Positions 1 through 7,331 of a stretch of DNA of 14,294 nt are shown here, in pieces (position 1 is the stretch's first letter; every line of letters starts with the position of its first letter). The position numbers and the translations under genes were made by a program. This DNA comes from Dehalococcoidia bacterium UBA2158 (GTDB lineage Bacteria; Chloroflexota; Dehalococcoidia; Lucifugimonadales; UBA3495): positions 5,051 to 19,344 of the forward strand of contig DCWQ01000057.1 in NCBI GenBank assembly GCA_002328185.1. The letters are read 5' to 3'. The notes below the pieces were generated by a model. It was not told the DNA's origin, ran no database searches, and was given only the letters and a program-made list of their open reading frames with translations.

Positions 1-465
1 CAGACCGCCCAAAGATAAGGCCGCGGAGTTAATGCTGATGGCCGTTCCCCGGCGGCGCTTGAACCACCGGCACATGAGCGCGGCGGTGTTCGAAAGAGCC
101 GGACCTGCTTGGGCCGCCGAAGCGATAAACCCAAACACGAACACCAGGAACAAGATGTGGAAGGTCAAAGACAGGAGGATCGTCGAGAGCCCCAGCACCG
201 TTAGTCCGGTGAGAATCACCTTACGGCCGCCGGTCCGGTCAAAGAGCTGGCCCATGAAGGGTTGGATCAGGCCATTGGTCAAAACGCCCAATGCCGCGGC
301 TATAGAGACGGTGAAACGACTCCATCCAAACTCATCGCTCATCGGAATCACAAAAACGCCGAAGCTGTTTCGGGCCCCGACGGACACGATTCCGATGAAC
401 ACGGTGGCGGCACAAACGTACCAGCCGAAGTAGATGGGCTTTTTGGTTTTTTGGGTTTGTCGCAT
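1..465 (-). CDS. MFS transporter, monocarboxylate-transporter-like (N-terminal part, runs off the left edge)
   Basis: The reading frame is open from ATG at 465 to the window edge (155 codons), so only the N-terminal third of the permease is present. The translation starts MRQTQKTKKPIYFGWYV and shows alternating hydrophobic helices: about residues 14-32, 50-70, 85-115 and 118-135. A cytoplasmic loop GQLFDRTGGRKV (about 73-84) is the MFS motif A, followed later by RRRGTAIS. The segment FVIPMSDEFGWSR is typical of the monocarboxylate/oxalate-formate antiporter branch of the MFS. It probably moves a small organic acid across the inner membrane. It lies downstream of the TcuA-like dehydrogenase and the MDMPI-like gene on the same strand, so it may import their substrate (inference). 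No strong Shine-Dalgarno precedes the ATG; TTG at 468 is an alternative start. Confidence 0.85.
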   Translation of the reverse strand, partial: MRQTQKTKKPIYFGWYVCAATVFIGIVSVGARNSFGVFVIPMSDEFGWSRFTVSIAAALGVLTNGLIQPFMGQLFDRTGGRKVILTGLTVLGLSTILLSLTFHILFLVFVFGFIASAAQAGPALSNTAALMCRWFKRRRGTAISINSAALSLGGL

Positions 466-487
466 CAACGACCGAGGAATTTAAGAT

Positions 488-508
488 CCGGCGCTCTCGT
501 GGCGCCGG
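488..508 (-). terminator. GC hairpin between the MDMPI-like gene and the MFS gene
   Basis: There is a perfect 7-bp inverted repeat, CCGGCGC / GCGCCGG, with a 7-nt loop. Read leftward it is followed by ATCTTAAATT, which is A/T-rich but not a real U-tract. It could attenuate transcription coming from the gene ending at 610, or act as a leader structure of the MFS gene. Its function is inferred from the structure only. Confidence 0.3.
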
Positions 509-528
509 TGAAATCACACATGATTCAC
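508..528. promoter_or_regulatory. Operator-like palindrome upstream of the MFS gene
   Basis: Arms GTGAAATCA (508-516) and TGATTCAC (521-528) form a near-perfect inverted repeat (one extra base) around CACA. A TATGAT hexamer on the minus strand (537-532) could be the -10 box of the MFS gene, but no good -35 stands at normal spacing. The position just downstream of a -10 would suit a repressor site. The regulator is unknown. Confidence 0.25.
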
Positions 529-609
529 TAAATCATATCACTACTAGAACCCTACGTAGCAATGAAAGTCTGCGGATTTCGATGCCGGGTAACTCAGATG
601 GGTTTCGGC

Positions 610-1446
610 TCAGCGCGATAGCCAGGCGGTGAACTCGTCGCCCGAGCCTGTGCCGGCGCTCACGGTCAGCCTGCCGTCGGCCAAGACCTGGACCGGTTTC
701 AAGCGGCCCCAGACCAGCAGCGCCAGGACGTCGGCATCACAGGTTAGCGTGGCCGTCGGCCCGCCCTGAGCGTCTTCAACCTTGTTCTCTGAGCCCCCGG
801 TGGCCACATCACGTTGGAAATCGGCGACCCCGGTGGTCTTGAACCGGTAGCGGGCCGGGGATTGAGATGGCTTGAATTCCGCCAGGCCCAGGCTGTTCAG
901 CCAGACGGGCAGACGTTCCAAGACCACGGCTACGCTTTCGGGCGCGAGGGCGGCTTCAGAGTCGGACGGGAAGCGAATGTCCCAGGAGTGGATGACGACT
1001 TCGCTGACGCGGGTGGTAACGTAGTTTGATGCTGGCTGGAGACCCCTGAAAGACCAGCATTCCTTGGGCCAATCGTCGCCTTCCGTGCTGGCGAATATCC
1101 CGTTCAGCCGGTCCACGCTAGATGTGAAAGCGGCCGACAGATCAGCGTCGGCAGCACTGGCATATTCCTTGGCCATCCGGGCGATGAAATCGGGAATTTC
1201 AGCCGGTGCCAAGGTGCCGATCTCGGGTAGACCTTGGGGCGCGCTGGTCGTCCCGGAGCGGCCGTTGGAGATGGCGTCGCCAAAGAATTCGGCGGCCCAA
1301 CCCAGGTGGCCGATGACGTCGCCCACCGTCCAGCCCTCGCAGGGACTGTCCAGATTCCATTGTTCGGGACCCGTGTCACGGACGTAGTCTTTGAGCCGGG
1401 CCGTCTCGGCCGCAATCAGCTCTATCCCTTCCGCAGTCGAGACCAT
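610..1446 (-). CDS. Maleylpyruvate isomerase (MDMPI)/DinB-fold family protein
   Basis: The protein has 278 aa. Residues about 9-160 match the mycothiol-dependent maleylpyruvate isomerase N-terminal (DinB-like four-helix) domain: SPCEGWTVGDVIGHL (34-48) and RVSEVVIHSWDI (146-157). H47, E149 and H153 would form the metal-binding triad. The C-terminal about 80 residues (PTATLTCDADVLALLVWGRL and after) resemble the MDMPI C-terminal/SCP2-like domain. The ATG at 1446 was chosen because TAGGAG lies just upstream and the family starts there; the open frame extends to 1602 but would overlap the dehydrogenase gene. It starts 22 bp after the TcuA-like gene, so the two are probably cotranscribed. The substrate is unknown; members act as thiol-dependent isomerases or transferases, and mycothiol use is not established here. 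It ends at a normal TGA at the family's usual C-terminus. Confidence 0.85.
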   Translation of the reverse strand: MVSTAEGIELIAAETARLKDYVRDTGPEQWNLDSPCEGWTVGDVIGHLGWAAEFFGDAISNGRSGTTSAPQGLPEIGTLAPAEIPDFIARMAKEYASAADADLSAAFTSSVDRLNGIFASTEGDDWPKECWSFRGLQPASNYVTTRVSEVVIHSWDIRFPSDSEAALAPESVAVVLERLPVWLNSLGLAEFKPSQSPARYRFKTTGVADFQRDVATGGSENKVEDAQGGPTATLTCDADVLALLVWGRLKPVQVLADGRLTVSAGTGSGDEFTAWLSR

Positions 1447-1468
1447 GATTCTCCTAGATGCTTTCTTG

Positions 1469-2962
1469 TTATCCCTTAAGGGCCTTGGCGTCTTGCCCGG
1501 CGCTGTTGCCGGAAAGCCGGCCGAAAACCATGCCCGCCGACAGCCCGGAGCCACCGGGGTAGTTGTGGTAGAACAGCCCGCCCACCATCTCACCGGCGGC
1601 ATATAGGCCGGGGATGGGTTCTGAACTGTTGGTCACGACCTGGCCGCGGTTGTTGATCCTGATGCCGCCAAACGTGAAGCTGATGCCGCAGGTCACGGCG
1701 TAACCGGTGTAGGGCGGGGTGTCGATGAGTTCGGCCCAGTTGCTCTTGGGCGGGGTGATCCCCACCGTGCCCCGGCCGTCTTTGATCGTCGGGTTGTAAG
1801 TAACATCAGTCTGCACGGCTGCATTGTATTCCTCGATTGTCTTCACGAAGCCGGCGGGGTCGATGTCCAGCCGTTCAGCCAGCTCTTCCAACGTGTCGGC
1901 CCTGGCCATGGTCACCTGGTCGATATGGTATTCGTCCCTGAGTAGGTGCTTAACTTTTTCATCAAAGATGTGGAAGCCTAGGCCCTGAGGCTGGGTCAGG
2001 TAGGCCCGGCCAAACTTGACGTAGGTGTAGTTTCGGAAGTCTTCGCCCTCGTCCAGAAATCGTTCGCCGTTGATGTTCACGATCAGGCCAAAGGGGTAGG
2101 AGTGCTTCTGGTACAACTCGGTGATGGTACGGTCGCCAAAGGCCGGGGCGTTCATATCCCAGGCCACGGCGTGGCAACTGCTGTAGTGGCCGTGAGATTG
2201 GGCGCCGACGTCCAAGGCCATCTTGATGCCGTCGCCAGTGTTGTAGGGGATGCCCCTGACCTTCACGTTTTCCCAACCAGGGCCCAGATACCGGCTGCGC
2301 ATCTCAGCATTGGACTCGAAACCCCCGGCGGCCAAAACCACTGCGCCGGCCGTGATGTCTTCAAAACCGTCGGGTCCTAGGACGGTGATCCCGTTCACGT
2401 GCCCCTTCTGGTTCTGAATCAGTTTGGTGGCTTGGGTGGAGTACCGGACGTCGATACCCATCTCGGCGCAGACGTCGAACTGCTGGTCGGAGAGGCCCTT
2501 TCCGGCGCCCACGGCCTCTACCAAGAGACCGCCCCAGAACCGGTACTTGTCGCCGTCTTTGAAGGCTTGCCGCCCATAGGCCAAGACGAACCGGACCCCC
2601 TTGGACTGCATCCACTGCATGGTGGGAAGAGACTGGCTGACCAGTATCTGGGCCAGTTCGGGGTCGGTTAAACCCTCGGTCACACGCATCATATCGTCGT
2701 AGAACTGGTTTTCGGTATAGCTGCCCACTTCCACCTGATTGACTTCGGTCTCCGACATGTCGGGGATGACCGTCCGGATGTCATCTAAGCCTTCGAAGGC
2801 AAAGCGGATGATGCCGCCGGTGAAATAGGTGTTTCCGCCCCGGAAATACTCGGGGGCTTTCTCAACGACCAGGACCGAGTCAGTGTTCTCTCTGGCGGCG
2901 ATGGCGGCGGACAGGGCCGCGTTGCCGGCGCCGACGACGATTACATCATAGTGACTTGCCAC
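1469..2962 (-). CDS. FAD-dependent dehydrogenase, TcuA/fumarate-reductase flavoprotein family
   Basis: The protein has 497 aa and starts with a dinucleotide-binding motif, YDVIVVGAGNAALSAAIAAR (residues 5-24), followed by VLVVEKAPEYFRGGNTYFTGG, which resembles tricarballylate dehydrogenase TcuA and CobZ. The C-terminal FAD-binding part is intact: GLYAAGEMVGGLFYHNYPGG followed by SGLSAGMVFGRLSG. These flavoproteins oxidise or reduce a C-C bond next to carboxylates. The neighbouring MFS permease parallels tcuA-tcuC loci, but no tcuB is visible, so tricarballylate itself is only a guess; a 3-ketosteroid or fumarate-type substrate is also possible. The start is GTG at 2962 with a strong GGAGG about 7 nt upstream. 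The length fits the family and the stop is TAA. It is divergent from tag. Confidence 0.88.
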   Translation of the reverse strand: MASHYDVIVVGAGNAALSAAIAARENTDSVLVVEKAPEYFRGGNTYFTGGIIRFAFEGLDDIRTVIPDMSETEVNQVEVGSYTENQFYDDMMRVTEGLTDPELAQILVSQSLPTMQWMQSKGVRFVLAYGRQAFKDGDKYRFWGGLLVEAVGAGKGLSDQQFDVCAEMGIDVRYSTQATKLIQNQKGHVNGITVLGPDGFEDITAGAVVLAAGGFESNAEMRSRYLGPGWENVKVRGIPYNTGDGIKMALDVGAQSHGHYSSCHAVAWDMNAPAFGDRTITELYQKHSYPFGLIVNINGERFLDEGEDFRNYTYVKFGRAYLTQPQGLGFHIFDEKVKHLLRDEYHIDQVTMARADTLEELAERLDIDPAGFVKTIEEYNAAVQTDVTYNPTIKDGRGTVGITPPKSNWAELIDTPPYTGYAVTCGISFTFGGIRINNRGQVVTNSSEPIPGLYAAGEMVGGLFYHNYPGGSGLSAGMVFGRLSGNSAGQDAKALKG

Positions 2963-3027
2963 GAGGGCACCTCCAAGGGGCGATGAATTAATACGGTGTC
3001 AAAGGCTTCGAGCTTTTTAGCGTGACC

Positions 3028-3033
3028 TATAAT
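3028..3033 (+). promoter_or_regulatory. Candidate -10 box for tag
   Basis: There is a perfect TATAAT hexamer 44 nt upstream of the tag ATG in the divergent intergenic region. No convincing -35 hexamer occurs 15-19 bp upstream and there is no extended TGn, so the call rests on the -10 alone. A TTGACA on the minus strand (3002-2997) points toward the TcuA-like gene but lacks a good -10 at 17 bp. Confidence 0.4.
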
Positions 3034-3077
3034 AATCTGTCAGACACAAAGCCACAAGATAAAGGTGGAGATGGGTT

Positions 3078-3632
3078 ATGGACTGGTGCGATTGGGCAGC
3101 CAACGAATTGATGATTCCCTACCACGAAGAGGAATGGGGGGTGCCGCTCCACGACGACCAGATGCTGTTTGAGTTTCTAATCTTGGAGGGGGCCCAGGCC
3201 GGTCTCAGTTGGAACACCATCTTGAATAAGCGGCAGAGCTACCGGGCCGCCTTCGACGATTTTGACCCATCTAGAATCGCCGAATACGGGGACTCCAAGG
3301 TCCAGAGTTTGCTTGCCGACGCCGGAATCGTCCGGAACCGACTGAAGATCGCCTCGGCAATCGGGAACGCCAAGGCGTTCTTGCAGGTGGTGGCGGAGGC
3401 GGGCAACTTTGACAGCTACATCTGGGGGTTCGTGGGCTGCAGCACTATCGACAACCAACGCAAGTCCATGTCCGATGTGCCGGCAACAACAGCCGAGTCG
3501 GACGCCATGAGCAAGGACTTAAAAACTAAGGGGTTTAAATTCGTCGGCTCGACCATCTGCTACGCCTACATGCAGGCCACCGGGATGGTCAACGACCACG
3601 TAGTGGACTGCTTCCGGCACAAGGAGGTTTAG
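3078..3632 (+). CDS. tag: DNA-3-methyladenine glycosylase I
   Basis: The protein has 184 aa (E. coli Tag has 187). It excises 3-methyladenine from alkylated DNA as the first step of base-excision repair. The zinc-snap ligands are all present: C4, H16, H174 and C178, matching Cys4, His17, His175 and Cys179 of E. coli Tag. The base-recognition Glu is in LILEGAQAGLSW (E37, equivalent to E38). Other family blocks are EEEWGVP, LLADAGIVRNRLKI, KGFKFVGSTICYAYMQA and GMVNDHVVDC. GGTGGAG stands 9 nt before the ATG. The next gene starts 91 bp downstream on the same strand. It is complete with no anomalies. Confidence 0.97.
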   Translation: MDWCDWAANELMIPYHEEEWGVPLHDDQMLFEFLILEGAQAGLSWNTILNKRQSYRAAFDDFDPSRIAEYGDSKVQSLLADAGIVRNRLKIASAIGNAKAFLQVVAEAGNFDSYIWGFVGCSTIDNQRKSMSDVPATTAESDAMSKDLKTKGFKFVGSTICYAYMQATGMVNDHVVDCFRHKEV

Positions 3633-3723
3633 AGGCTCCCCAGTTGCCGCCGTGCATTGCCGGGTTTAAGATACACGCGGCTTACGGGCCAACCACCGAT
3701 AAATATTAAGGGGGATCGCCAGC

Positions 3724-4692
3724 ATGAAAGCTGCGAGACTTGTCGGGCCAAAACTCTTTGAATTCCTGGATGCAGAAATCCCGGTGGCCGACGACGGCCA
3801 GGTCCTGATCAAATTGGAGCGCGTGTCGGTCTGCGGCAGCGACTGCCGTCACGGGTTCAACATCCACCCCGAGGAAGAATATCCCATGGACGTTGGCAGA
3901 CCCTGCCATGAATTGGCGGGAACCATCGTCGAGAGCCGGACCGATGAATACCATGAGGGTCAGCGGGTTATTGCCATTCCGGAACCGGGCAAGGGCGGCC
4001 TCGTGGAGTTCATGACCTCCGACCCCAGCCGCATGATCCTGCTGCCCGACGAGGGGCCTCTGGACGAGTGGGTCATGTGTCAGCCTTCGGGAACTGTGCT
4101 GTATTCGTGCCAGCAGATGCCCAATATCCTGGGCAAGCACGTGGCGATCATGGGCCAGGGCAGCATCGGGCTCAGCTTTACCATGATCACTTCACGCTTG
4201 GGCGCGGCCAGTGTCACCGTGGTGGACCCGCTTGATTACAGGCTCGAGAAATCCAAGATATTCGGCTCCACCCATCGGATCAATCCGGACAAAGAAAGGG
4301 TCGACGAAGCCCTAGCGGAGATCACTGGTGGAGTGGGCCCCGACGTCATCGTCGAGGCGGCCGGGTTTCCCGACACGTTTAACGACTGCTTCCGGCTGGT
4401 CCGCCAGTTCGGCACCATTATTGTCTTCGGCATCCAGGCCGACGAACATGTGTCCATCGAACACAATTGGATCATGGACAAACAGCCAAGGATGATTGGG
4501 ACCACCGGCGCCCGCAGCGGCGATCCCACCAGCCAGATCAAACACATGGTGGCCCTCAGGCAGCGTGGCTGGTGCGAACCCGCCAATTTGATCACTCATC
4601 GTATGGGATTTACAAATGTACAAAAGGCCTATGAGATGTATGATCAACAACAAGAAGAAGTTATTAAAGTGGTGATGAACATCAACGAGTAG
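3724..4692 (+). CDS. Zinc-type medium-chain dehydrogenase/reductase (alcohol dehydrogenase family), short form
   Basis: The protein has 322 aa and a typical MDR layout: a GroES-like catalytic half (about 1-130), a Rossmann half with GQGSIG (144-149) and VTVVDPLDYR, then a return to the catalytic fold. C37 in SVCGSD and H62-E63 in CHELAG correspond to the catalytic zinc site of sorbitol/threonine dehydrogenases. Two features are odd. The usual GHE is CHE. The structural-zinc lobe with four Cys is missing, replaced by a short linker (about 85-100), which explains the reduced length. The Glu often seen before Pro (EPLA) is Q120 in CQPSG. The substrate cannot be named. GGGGGA precedes the ATG. 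It follows tag by 91 bp. Confidence 0.85.
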   Translation: MKAARLVGPKLFEFLDAEIPVADDGQVLIKLERVSVCGSDCRHGFNIHPEEEYPMDVGRPCHELAGTIVESRTDEYHEGQRVIAIPEPGKGGLVEFMTSDPSRMILLPDEGPLDEWVMCQPSGTVLYSCQQMPNILGKHVAIMGQGSIGLSFTMITSRLGAASVTVVDPLDYRLEKSKIFGSTHRINPDKERVDEALAEITGGVGPDVIVEAAGFPDTFNDCFRLVRQFGTIIVFGIQADEHVSIEHNWIMDKQPRMIGTTGARSGDPTSQIKHMVALRQRGWCEPANLITHRMGFTNVQKAYEMYDQQQEEVIKVVMNINE

Positions 4693-4711
4693 CAGATCAC
4701 CATTGGCGAGT

Positions 4712-4730
4712 CCCGGGAAGTGTGCCCGGG
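4712..4730 (+). terminator. Weak hairpin after the MDR dehydrogenase gene
   Basis: Two CCCGGG copies (4712-4717, 4725-4730) can pair as a 6-bp GC stem around a 7-nt loop, 20 bp after the dehydrogenase stop. No U-tract follows. It is a possible attenuator or terminator and not a confident call. Confidence 0.25.
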
Positions 4731-4769
4731 TAGCGTGCTTAGGCAGTGTTGTTGTGAAGGGGTGTTGTG

Positions 4770-5717
4770 ATGTTGAAGCCGGCATTCGAGATTAGGTTGG
4801 TCAAAGAGAACCTGGACCTGTCCATGGCCCTTTGGCAGGCGGTCCAGGAACAGAAAGTAGCCGCGAAGCAACTATTTCGGGATAGTTCCGATGATATGGT
4901 CGTCGCATTCTCAGTGGATAACGCCGGTCCAGATCAGCAGGAATTAACGCGGCGCGCAGCCAATCAGGCTCGCGCTGCTTTTGCTTTGTCGGTGATCCAA
5001 GTGCAACGGAGCTTGGAACGCGTTTTCTCCGGTTCACCCCTGGACGAAGAAAACCCCGACCTTCAGGCGGCCCGCTGCGTGATGTTCTTGCTGCACAACA
5101 CCATTTCCACCGATATCTTCACCCCTGTATGGGACTGCCCTCCCGAATATCGCCGCCGTTTCGAGGTGCGGCCCATCAACCTCCTGATGGACGCCGGCGA
5201 GCTCCATGGCAGAGGACTCAGTTGGGAACACGTGGGTGGGATGCCCCAGTACTTGGACCTGCTGGTCTATTTCGCTGATTGGGTCGAAGAACTCGCAGAG
5301 ATCGAAAAACAATCGCCCACCGACCTATGGGAGAACGCGCCGGAGGATAGACTCGAGCCGGTCATGGTGCTCGTTAACCCGGAGCCCGCGGAGAAGATTG
5401 ACGGCCCGGTGGCCCAGTTCGTGGCAGAGCGGTGCCATGTCGGTGACGGCAACCTGGTCCTGGCCAAAGATCTCTACTCCGGATTCCAGGACTGGTGCCG
5501 AGAGACCGGCCAGGACGACGTTTCCCAACGCAGCTTCGGCATGCAACTCACAGCCATGGGCTTCCGCCGCCGCCGCCGGGGCCGGGGCAAACATTGGTGG
5601 GACGGGATTCGGCTGATAGCTGTCTCAGCGCCGGTCATGGAAGAAACGCTGGTGGGCGCGAGTCCGGCCGCAACCAACGGCCACTACGGGGGCTACCAAA
5701 CGGAACTGCCGACCTAG
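4770..5717 (+). CDS. Uncharacterised protein with a C-terminal primase-associated winged-helix domain
   Basis: The protein has 315 aa. Residues about 213-283 (VAQFVAERC, DLYSGFQDWCRETG, VSQRSFGMQLTAMGF, then an Arg-rich turn and WWDGIRL) match the winged-helix domain found at the C-terminus of phage/plasmid P4-type primase-helicases. The helicase itself is absent: no Walker A/B is present. The N-terminal about 180 residues are helix-rich (KVAAKQLFRDSSDDM, RCVMFLLHNTISTDIFTP, YLDLLVYFADWVEELAEIE) and not recognised. The C-terminal about 30 residues look disordered. A role in DNA binding or transcription control is plausible for the winged helix, but nothing more can be claimed. ATG at 4770 was chosen over GTG at 4767 because AAGGGG sits 7 nt upstream of it. 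Confidence 0.7.
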   Translation: MLKPAFEIRLVKENLDLSMALWQAVQEQKVAAKQLFRDSSDDMVVAFSVDNAGPDQQELTRRAANQARAAFALSVIQVQRSLERVFSGSPLDEENPDLQAARCVMFLLHNTISTDIFTPVWDCPPEYRRRFEVRPINLLMDAGELHGRGLSWEHVGGMPQYLDLLVYFADWVEELAEIEKQSPTDLWENAPEDRLEPVMVLVNPEPAEKIDGPVAQFVAERCHVGDGNLVLAKDLYSGFQDWCRETGQDDVSQRSFGMQLTAMGFRRRRRGRGKHWWDGIRLIAVSAPVMEETLVGASPAATNGHYGGYQTELPT

Positions 5718-5725
5718 TTGCTATC

Positions 5726-5744
5726 GCCGCCGGAACCCGGCGGC
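5726..5744. terminator. Bidirectional GC hairpin between convergent genes
   Basis: There is a perfect 8-bp inverted repeat, GCCGCCGG / CCGGCGGC, with a 3-nt loop. It begins 9 nt after the stop of the winged-helix gene. On the other strand it lies 14 nt beyond the stop of the small Cys-rich ORF. Read rightward it is followed by TGGCTTTCG, a poor U-tract. The location between two converging stops favours a transcription terminator. Confidence 0.45.
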
Positions 5745-5758
5745 TGGCTTTCGCCCAG

Positions 5759-5860
5759 TCAACAGCCCGGCTGATCGTAATTGCCGCAGCAGCCCTTACG
5801 CGTGTGCAGTTTGATGAAGTTGTTGACGGCTACCATCCGCAGTTTGCGCCATATCGGCAT
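5759..5860 (-). CDS. Small Cys-rich protein, possible
   Basis: The encoded peptide has 33 residues: MPIWRKLRMVAVNNF followed by IKLHTRKGCCGNYDQPGC. It is basic and ends in a compact CC-x6-C cluster. Third codon positions are mostly G or C, as in the neighbouring genes, and the ORF ends just before a hairpin between converging genes, which supports a real gene. The frame stays open upstream to an ATG at 5962 (67 aa), but that extension has a different composition and would overlap the promoter of the MmgE/PrpD gene; its Shine-Dalgarno is weak in either case. The function is unknown; the Cys cluster could bind metal. Confidence 0.4.
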   Translation of the reverse strand: MPIWRKLRMVAVNNFIKLHTRKGCCGNYDQPGC

Positions 5861-5926
5861 GGGCTGCTTCAGGTTGGTCCACGGTTGGAATATCTGTTGG
5901 GAATCTTGCTGATTAGGGCCGCACAT

Positions 5927-5954
5927 TTGCCGGATTATGCCAGCAGGGTAAAAT
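5927..5954 (+). promoter_or_regulatory. Candidate sigma70-type promoter of the MmgE/PrpD gene
   Basis: TTGCCG (5927-5932), a 16-bp spacer and TAAAAT (5949-5954, 5 of 6 consensus bases) lie just upstream of the ATG at 5982. Transcription would start near 5961, leaving a short leader that contains the AGGAG ribosome binding site. Confidence 0.4.
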
Positions 5955-5981
5955 GGTGGCAACCTGACCCAGGAGTCCCTG

Positions 5982-7331
5982 ATGCCAGCTTACCTCGACC
6001 GTCTCTCTCGATTCGTCTGTGACACTCACCTTGGAAACCTGGAATCCTCCACCGTCAACGCGGCTAAGGCCGTGGTGCTGGACACTATCGGCGCCATGCT
6101 GGCGGGCAGCCGTCTCCCTGAAAACGCTAAGCTGGCCCAGTTGGTTGCCAAGACCGGCGGCCAGGGCCTGGCAACCCTGCTGGGCCAGTCTGGTTCAACC
6201 TCCGCGGTGTTTGCAGCGCTCTCCAACGCCACCGCCGGAGTGGCCCTGGAGATGGACGAGGGTAACCGGTTGGGGGGAGGGCATGCCGCCATCCATGTGG
6301 TCCCTGCAGCGTTGGCTATGGCTGAGGAACGGGGCGCCAACGGCAAGGAATTCCTGGAGAGTGTCATCGCCGGCTATGAGGTGACCTCCCGTATCGGCAC
6401 CGGCACCAAGGTCAAGAAAGCCGTCCATTCTCACGGCACCTGGGGCACGATCGGATCCGCGGTGGCAACGGCCAAGCTGATGGGTTTCGACGAGGCCCAC
6501 ACCACGCTGGCCGTCAACATGGCCGCATCCATGAGCCCGGCCAATACCTGGACTCCCTGCATCGAAGGTGCCACCATCCGCAACCTATACCCCGGGCGCT
6601 CCGGATTTCAGGGGATCATGGCGGCCCAGTTGGCATTGTGCGGGTTCACCGGCCTGGAAGACGGCCCCTCCGACATCTACAACGAGATCCTGGGGGAGTC
6701 CTTCGATACCGAGGCTGTGGTTCAAGAGATGGGAGTGCCCGGCGCCTACCGCATCCAACGCAACTACTTCAAACTCCACGCTTGCTGCCTGTACAACCAC
6801 CCGGTACTGGATGGAGTTCAGTCCCTGTTGGGGCGGGAGAATTTCGCCGCCGACGATGTGGAACGGATCAAGGTAGAGGCCCCGGCACTAGCCACGATCA
6901 TGACCGACCCCGAGCCGGTGAATATGCTGGCCGCCAAGTTCTCTTTACCATACGCGGTGGCGACAGCCGTGGTGCACAACAGCACCGACATCACGGCCTT
7001 CTACCCGGACCGGCTACAAGACCCGGAAACCCTGGCCCTATCGCGCAAGGTGGATATCATCGCCGACCCCGAAATGGACCTGCGGCGTTACGACTACCCT
7101 GCGGCTAAAGTGGCCATCTCATTGAAGGACGGACGCACCATCACCGAGGATGTGACTGCTCACCACGGCGATACTGAAAACCCGGCTTCGCGAGAGGAAT
7201 TGGTGGGCAAGTTCAAGTTCTTGGTCGAGGATGTCTTGGGTGAAGAGAGAGCGATCCGCGTGGTGGAGACCGTGGGACACCTGGATGCACTGGGGAATAT
7301 CAAGGAGTTGACCCGGCTGCTGAAGGCTTAA
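5982..7331 (+). CDS. MmgE/PrpD family protein (2-methylcitrate dehydratase / cis-aconitate decarboxylase-like)
   Basis: The protein has 449 aa, the full family length. The all-helical N-terminal domain begins LDRLSRFVCDTHLGNL and contains VVLDTIGAMLAGSR, the signature LEMDEGNRLGGGHAAIHVVP (D92, H101, H105) and KAVHSHGTWGTIGSA (H149, H151). These correspond to active-site Asp and His residues of the family. The C-terminal lid domain contains YFKLHACCLYNHPVLDGV and KFSLPYAVATAVVH. Family members dehydrate or decarboxylate tricarboxylates such as 2-methylcitrate and cis-aconitate, or epimerise iminodisuccinate. The TcuA-like dehydrogenase elsewhere in the window fits a tricarboxylate theme, but the substrate cannot be fixed. 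AGGAG is 6 nt before the ATG. Its stop overlaps the end of the queE pseudogene on the other strand. Confidence 0.92.
   Translation: MPAYLDRLSRFVCDTHLGNLESSTVNAAKAVVLDTIGAMLAGSRLPENAKLAQLVAKTGGQGLATLLGQSGSTSAVFAALSNATAGVALEMDEGNRLGGGHAAIHVVPAALAMAEERGANGKEFLESVIAGYEVTSRIGTGTKVKKAVHSHGTWGTIGSAVATAKLMGFDEAHTTLAVNMAASMSPANTWTPCIEGATIRNLYPGRSGFQGIMAAQLALCGFTGLEDGPSDIYNEILGESFDTEAVVQEMGVPGAYRIQRNYFKLHACCLYNHPVLDGVQSLLGRENFAADDVERIKVEAPALATIMTDPEPVNMLAAKFSLPYAVATAVVHNSTDITAFYPDRLQDPETLALSRKVDIIADPEMDLRRYDYPAAKVAISLKDGRTITEDVTAHHGDTENPASREELVGKFKFLVEDVLGEERAIRVVETVGHLDALGNIKELTRLLKA

Noticed and set aside
610..612. TGA as a sense codon throughout this genome (codes 4 or 25).
   Set aside because: TGA is the natural family end of the MDMPI-like gene (610-612) and of the GGT gene (13579-13581), so only specific, hairpin-associated UGAs are candidates for recoding.
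5714..5761. Possible third selenoprotein: the TGA ending the small Cys-rich ORF is followed on the minus strand by an 8-bp hairpin with a G-first loop at SECIS-like distance.
   Set aside because: The peptide has a natural-looking end at GQPGC-type residues, the 14 codons after the TGA are low-complexity, and the hairpin is better explained as a terminator between converging genes.
5495..6022. Long plus-strand ORF (175 codons) bridging the winged-helix and MmgE/PrpD genes.
   Set aside because: It overlaps both genes in another frame, is Pro/Arg-rich as shadow frames in GC-rich DNA are, and has no domain.
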